DNA from: Datisca glomerata
Taxonomy: Eukaryota > Streptophyta > Magnoliopsida > Cucurbitales > Datiscaceae
Reading direction: 5' to 3'
Length of the DNA: 64,000 nt
Assembly: GCA_003255025.1 (NCBI GenBank)
Contig: QANY01013423.1
Location: 1,973,779 to 2,037,778 of the forward strand
Under the pieces are notes generated by a model. It had not been told where the DNA came from. It worked only from the letters and a program-made list of their open reading frames with translations, and made no database searches. A program made the position numbers and the translations under genes. Shown here one piece after another: positions 58,606-64,000 of this stretch. Numbering within the stretch: the stretch's first letter is position 1; each line of letters starts with the position of its first letter.

Positions 58606-59973
58606 AAAGGATAGCATTTCACACAAAAAGCTGATGGGAAAAACAAAAGCAATTGGGAATGCAGATGCCCATCGAAGTATATATGCAGGTGGGTTGTTTT
58701 GGGGAGGGGGGGAGGTTCTATTCTTTAGTTCAAATTAGGTTGCTCTTAAAGTCTCTTTTCATGTTTTAACTGATTGCTTGCTTCACGTTATTAACTATAT
58801 ATACATAATATAGTTTGCATATTGGAGTTGGTGTCTGTAAATTGATGCATATAAATCCTCACTTTGTTGGCTGTTCATCTTATTGTCTATATGTCATTAT
58901 CATCCCAAGTTTGTGTGCTTTGCCTTTCATTTGAATATCTGGCTTCATTATGTGCTCCAAATTTGAAGGTAAACAGTTTAATCAATTATAAATTGAAATA
59001 TTGTTTATTTTTAATTGAATTATATCATCTAACTTCTTAACTCTATATTATTTTATTGCTAAAATAAAACTAACTAATGTTTTAGTTATATGTATAAATT
59101 TGGAATTAGTCTACAATCTATTTGAGATGTATTGAAAGGCCTCGGGAAAAGAACGGACATTTTTTCTTTTGTAATCGCTAAGACTAGGCTGCTCCTTGGG
59201 CAAGATTGGTTGGTAGCGGAGCTTGTCTTGGGTTTGCGTTCATTGAGACAACTTTACAAATATGTTTGAAAACCGGTTGGTTGTTCTTAAAAATTTACGC
59301 AGTAGCAAATTTTTTCCTTGTATGTTTGTTTAGGAAAATGGCGTATTACTGAATACGGAATTAACCTGATACCAGGCTGGTAGTATAGAATTTTTCGCTC
59401 TTACTGTAAGCAAGCACGAAAAATGGCGTGTGATTGTTGCATGGAAATGGAACAAGGCGTTTTTTTTTTTGCTTTTAAATAAGGAAGTTCTGCGTGAATA
59501 TTGAAATTAGAGTACATTTTGTACGGGTTGGTAATTTTAATGATATAAACTTTTAGTTTTAAAACTTACATGTACGCATAAGCTCATGATGCAAAATTTC
59601 CCACAATGCCTCTTGGGTTCTTTTTTTATAAGAAATACACATCGGTAAGTTATTATTATTCTTTATTTATTTGTTTATAAATTATAAAATGGTCAGGTTA
59701 CAAAATAATATGGCGATCTTAATTGGAGAATGACATATGAAATTGAAATTTTATGATTAGACCATTGTGAAATAAAAACTATTTCAGGACTCTTTGTTTT
59801 TAACGAAATTTAACCTTTTTTACAAGTAAAAAGATTTAAGTTACCCACTTAATTTAAAATTGTATAGTCTGAATTTGGTGTTTAACGAGTGTTAACGTGA
59901 AAATGCTGACTAGGTTCTAGCAGAATAATTTATACTAGATCAAAATTCAGCTTTAGTTAATTGGCTTTTCTCT
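58606..59973 (+). other. Pumilio 3' UTR and intergenic spacer
   Basis: The 3' UTR probably runs to about 58900, with a possible donor tatgcag|gtgggt at 58687. The remainder is AT-rich and carries no recognisable gene. No exact TGTANATA site was found on the + strand in the first few hundred bases after the stop. Confidence 0.45.
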
Positions 59974-60832
59974 TGCTGAAGTAAAAAATATCCACTGTCA
60001 CGTGGACAATGGGCTTATCTAAGGGCTTGCAGAAAGGGGTAGAAAAATGGAAACAGGTTACAAGGCTAAAGTGGTGAGGCACCCGTAAACATATGAAAAT
60101 GATCAGCACCTCAAGAACGAGGATCAGCGCCTTAAGAATGGGAAAGAGTATCAGAACGGGAAAGAGCATCAGAGCGGGAAAGAACATCAGAAAGGGAAAA
60201 AGTGACTAGTTAAAGGGAACTGATGGACGGGGGACTTATGCCTTCAAGAACGGGAAAAGACTAAGGGGACCTACTCCTCCGAAAAAAGGATGTCCAGACT
60301 CAGAGAACTGCCTTGAACGGGTAAGGTATTCGCTGAACTATGTAAGAGCAGGAAGAGAATGATCAGAAGAAGAACGAGAACGGACAAAAGTGATCTGGAA
60401 TGACAGTCAAGTGACATGATTGATTAAGTAGCTGAATGACTCGGACGAGACAAGATAATAAACCATCAAGTGGCTACGACTGACTGGCTCGAACCACAAG
60501 AAATCACCAAGTGACTATGACTGATTGGTGACTAAGTAAGACAGATGAAAATGACAAATAAGGAAGGAAAAGAGAGCCATACTTGGTAAAAACATCTCAT
60601 CTCTTTTACTATTATTCTAATCAATTCATGTAAATTAAGAAGTCTATATAAGGCTAGTGTATTAAGTGAAACTCAGACATTCAAGACAACTAAAGCATAT
60701 ATAATTCAGAGCATTTACTTCTTACAATATGTTGCTCTTAAACTCTCTCTCTCACTCATTAATACTCATATAAGTCTACCATTATTAATACTTTACCCTT
60801 TAATCCTTGATCAACTGAAAAAATCATTTACA
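59974..60832 (+). repeat. 5' LTR of the second gypsy element
   Basis: It starts TGCTGAAGTAAAAAATATCC and ends AAATCATTTACA. The TATA box tatataa is at about 60644. 'agaacggga' motifs recur at about 60110-60260. It is collinear with the solo LTR at 38135-38934. Confidence 0.8.
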
Positions 60833-60835
60833 TTT

Positions 60836-60853
60836 TGGTGCTTTCATTGAGAG
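60836..60853 (+). promoter_or_regulatory. Primer-binding site of the second gypsy element
   Basis: TGGTGCTTTCATTGAGAG, three bases after the LTR, as in the other gypsy element. Confidence 0.6.
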
Positions 60854-60896
60854 TTGAAAAAAAAGTTTAAGAGACCCACCCTACAAAGCTATAAAC

Positions 60897-62830
60897 ATGC
60901 CTAGGACCAAATCCAACGCAGCTCTAAATGGAGATAACAGAACCGGAAATGAAGATGAACACGTAGATCAACCAACCCCACCCACGGAAATGTTATAAAA
61001 AACCTAAACGGGATGCATGAGATGGAACAGAGGAACACTAAAACAATACATAATGCATGGCGGAATGTGCAAGATCAGATCAGCACACCACAATAGGAAC
61101 TCACGAAAACGCGAGCAAAGGTAAGCTAACAGGTGAATGATGACAAACGAGAAAATAACGATGAATAGGAAGCCCACTCTAGGGCAATCGTCGAGACGGA
61201 AGGCAATGAGACCGTGAGAACAGTGAGAACATGCGACGGGAAGAAGAAGTGCGGTCATAAAACCTTGTGAAGGAAGCTACGGGAGAGGCTTGGCAACCCT
61301 AAGTCATGTCAAAGCAAGCGATAGAAGAACTGTTCGACCAAAAGATGATGGAAATAAGGAATCTCAAAAGTACAGGAAAAAATGACATTGAATCTTTTAT
61401 CCGGACGCTATTAAGCCCAGAAGTCCTAGCAGCGCCCGTACCCAAAAAAATCGTTGCTCCCAGATTCAAATGATACAAAGGAAAGACCAATCTCGTAGAC
61501 CATCTTCGACGATTCAGACAAGACATGGCGTTGTACCAACACGATGACAAGTTGATGTGCAGAATGTTCACCATAAGTCTAGACAGGACGGCTTTGAAGT
61601 GGTATCAGTCATTGTTAATGCATTCGAACACGAGCTTCGTTATTATGTCCTCCGTTTTCATAGAACAATACTCTACATACTGTACGGTCATGGAAGATTC
61701 GGAACACCTAATGACAATCTCTACCAAGGAAGGGGAGTCCATGCCGGAGTACACTCCTCGCTTCAAAGATGAAATGGCCAAGGTCGAGAACTACGACGAT
61801 CGATTCACCAGATTGACCTTCCGACGAGGTCTGCACTTAGAGTCACCCTTTTTTGAGGATCTGTTCAAGGTGAAGCCCTTTTTTATGGAGGGGGTTTTCC
61901 AACGCGCACATGCCTATATCACCCTGCAGGAAGAGAAGAGGAGTATGTAATGAATGGTTGAACGGAAAAAAGAAGAATCCTGGAAGCTGGGAAGAAGTGT
62001 AAGACCTAAAAGAAGGAAGCATTACGAAACAGAAAAAATAGATGGGAGGAAAGTCCAACAAGATAGGAATATGTACCAGAGGTGAGATTTTGATTGAGTC
62101 CACCCAAGGGACAAAGTCTACATGTCGCTGACCATCCCGATCAATCAAATACTAGCTACAAAGATAAAAATGAATATTGCTCTTATCATAAGAGCAACGG
62201 GCATTACACGCCAGACTGTTTTCAGCTTAAGGACTATATTTAGTAGCTGATCAAAGAAGGATACCTCAGCCAATTTGTGAAAAAGGATGAACAGAAACGC
62301 GAAACTTAGAAATACAATCGAGAAGAAGACATGAGGGATAAGGGAAAGCATCCCCTCCGCATCATCCACATGGTTATAGCATTAACCGAACAAGGGGGGA
62401 CGACAAGAAAGGAAAGGAAGATATAGTGCAAGCGACCAACGTTAGAAAGATATCAGCAAAATTCCTCAAGCGGCAACATGGATTCGCCTCTACTGTTCAA
62501 CGACTCTAATCTGGAACATGACACACATCACAGCGATGCCTTCATCATTTCAATACAAGTTGGTAACTGCTTGTTGAGAAGGGTCTTGGTGGATAATGGG
62601 AGCGCAGTGAACGTCCTATACTGAACGACCGTGGAGAAAATATCCATGGGAGATCAAAAGTTGCAAGGGACTTCATAGCCATTGGTCGATTCCAACCGGG
62701 TCATCAGCTCTCGGAATGAACTCTAACTCTCCTAGTAAGCGTAGATCCGTTTAACTATATGACAGAGTTCATGGTACTGGGAACAACTTTCCCGTACAAC
62801 GTAATCCTTGGGAGGACCTGGCTCAACAGA
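60897..62830 (+). pseudogene. gypsy gag and protease, broken and truncated
   Basis: M-P-R-T-K-S-N-A opens at 60897 and stops after about 36 codons. The gag core is open at 61525-61950 (L-M-C-R-M-F, A-L-K-W-Y-Q-S-L, F-I-E-Q-Y, F-K-D-E-M-A-K-V, L-H-L-E-S-P-F-F). A zinc knuckle C-S-Y-H-K-S-N-G-H-Y-T-P-D-C follows at 62178-62219, with His in place of the second Cys. The protease V-L-V-D-N-G-S-A-V-N-V-L (62583-62618) keeps its catalytic motif. Stops occur between these blocks, and RT and all later domains are absent because of the insertion at 62848. Confidence 0.8.
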
Positions 62831-62847
62831 ATGAAGGTTGTCCCCTC

Positions 62848-64000
62848 TGTTGGATCGAGTTTTAAAATTTGAGGAAAAATCAATGAACCACGAACGATCG
62901 TGGGCGAAAAATCAATTTTTTTTTCACATCAACGAATATAATCATATTAGATATTAAAACCATACAAATGATTATGCATATTAAATTGAATGTATTAAAA
63001 AGAGGTAGAAACGATTTATACATTTTCGTTGTATCAGAGACTTTCTGAATTGGTGGAATCATTATTAAATGCTTCATACTTCAAATCCAAGAACTTCAAT
63101 TAGTGTTCGCACCAACAATCACTAATTGGATAATCACTAATTGGATTTAGAAGTATATCTCACAAAGACGTTATTAGGAACTGAGTGTGGGCTCTCAAAA
63201 TAACTGAGGAAGAAGAATGAAAAATTTCTCTTCCTCTTGTGATTTTGGCAGCAAGCAGTAGGAGGGGGAGAGAAACCTTTTGTTCTGTCTGATTAGGGTT
63301 GTGTTAACACACTTAGGTTAAAGGTTGTATCAAGATATGATTAGTGAAGCAACCCTAATGTCATCGCCTAAATATGTATAATTTTGAAATTATCACATAT
63401 ACCCCCCCCCCCCCATATATGTGTAATTTTCAAAATTCACCCCCTTATTCTTTATTATTTCTGAAATTACATATATCTCTAGAGACAATGTTGTGTCCAA
63501 ATTCATCAATCCAAATTGATAAATTTAAATTGATCTTCATCAATTAATTAATTTCTCTTATTTACTAATTATCTAATAATTAAAAAATAATAAATTAATT
63601 AATTTGAACATCAATTAATTGCTCTTCACTAATAAAGTGACAATATCCATCACATATGAGTTCATGAAATACACATTGGCTCAAAATACACTTTGGCCCA
63701 ATTGATGTAGTTTCTTCTATTCCTGTCCTCGTGAGCTACTCTTGAGACCGAATGGACCCACATGAATAAAGCTGCAGGATTCAAATACCCGACGAATTTA
63801 TCTTCATAAATTTCTTACCTTTTAAATCTTGACATCGTATGACTCCACTATAGGTTCGATGCTGAATCAACTCTCGATTCATGCGCGCTACATTTTCTGT
63901 TGGTGCAAATAATTTTTTTTTATTTCACGATCCACAGAATATTTTAACATATTACCTTTTGTGAATATCAGTAACAAGATCAGGATGTAAAATTATAATT
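62848..64000 (-). mobile_element. Copia-type LTR, reverse orientation, runs off the window
   Basis: On the minus strand its 3' end (tgttggatcgagttttaaa, read inverted) matches the end of the solo LTR at 12356-14273. Further blocks match in order: tgggctctcaaaataactg, ttaattaattaatt, and gacccacatgaa. It interrupts the gypsy protease region. Whether it is a solo LTR or part of a full element cannot be seen. It contains a C homopolymer at about 63403-63414. Confidence 0.78.

Larger units (their letters stand above)
59974..62847 (+). mobile_element. 5' part of a second gypsy element
   Basis: It has a complete 5' LTR, primer-binding site, gag and protease. It is then interrupted at 62848 by an LTR in reverse orientation. 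The 5-bp sequence before the LTR is TCTCT; the partner is outside the window. It is related to the gypsy at 26470, with the same primer site and gag blocks, but its LTR family is that of the solo LTR at 38135. Confidence 0.82.

Noticed and set aside
58580..58738. Longer alternative C-terminus for Pumilio after 58580
   Set aside because: The in-phase join gives a stop after nine codons. The longer frame starting at 58517 does not continue the PUF domain in phase.

Overview
This is a nuclear window from a flowering plant, almost certainly a eudicot. The evidence is spliced genes with GT-AG introns, a nuclear-type tRNA-Glu, and a plant-type Pumilio and DUF1666 protein set among decayed Ty1/copia and Ty3/gypsy LTR retrotransposons, a Mutator-like element, LTR-only remnants and MITEs. 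The copia gag resembles copies I associate with cucurbit genomes; that is a recollection and not a demonstrated assignment. All exon structures come from reading splice signals and frames by eye.

Layout. 1-2.2 kb: the 3' end of a broken copia element and its LTR. 2.26-11.48 kb: a copia element with degenerate gag, protease, integrase, RT and RNase H, LTRs of about 2 kb and a near-perfect 5-bp target duplication. 11.5-14.9 kb: a tandem repeat with palindromes, split by a 1.9-kb solo LTR. 15.1-20.56 kb: an LTR element without gag-pol (LARD-like) with three internal tandem arrays. 21.4-23.4 kb: a 5'-truncated second copy of it. 24.25-35.57 kb: a Mutator-like element with TIRs of about 230 bp and an exact 9-bp duplication. 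It carries a hairpin-rich array and is interrupted by a Tat-lineage gypsy element with two RNase H domains and an antisense ORF. 35.7-36.5 kb: a gene for a small, probably plastid-targeted protein with an ExoX-like C-terminal domain, starting 130 bp from the transposon edge. 38.1-38.9 kb: a solo gypsy LTR. 39.5-44.1 kb: an F-box gene. 44.5 kb: tRNA-Glu(CTC). 45.0-48.7 kb: a DUF1666 gene. 51.4-58.7 kb: a Pumilio (PUF) RNA-binding protein gene, apparently with one GC-AG intron. 59.97-62.85 kb: the 5' part of a second gypsy element, cut by an LTR in reverse orientation that runs off the window.

Four protein-coding host genes and one tRNA lie between 35.7 and 58.7 kb, all on the + strand; the rest is mostly repeats. 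The host genes share no visible pathway (a chloroplast protein, a ubiquitin-ligase adaptor, an unknown, and an mRNA-binding regulator), so they are neighbours and not a functional cluster. I found no CRISPR array, operon or bacterial-type defence system. The most unusual structures are the antisense ORF in the gypsy element, the palindromic array in the Mutator-like element, and the LARD family with a conserved hairpin beside its 3' LTR.
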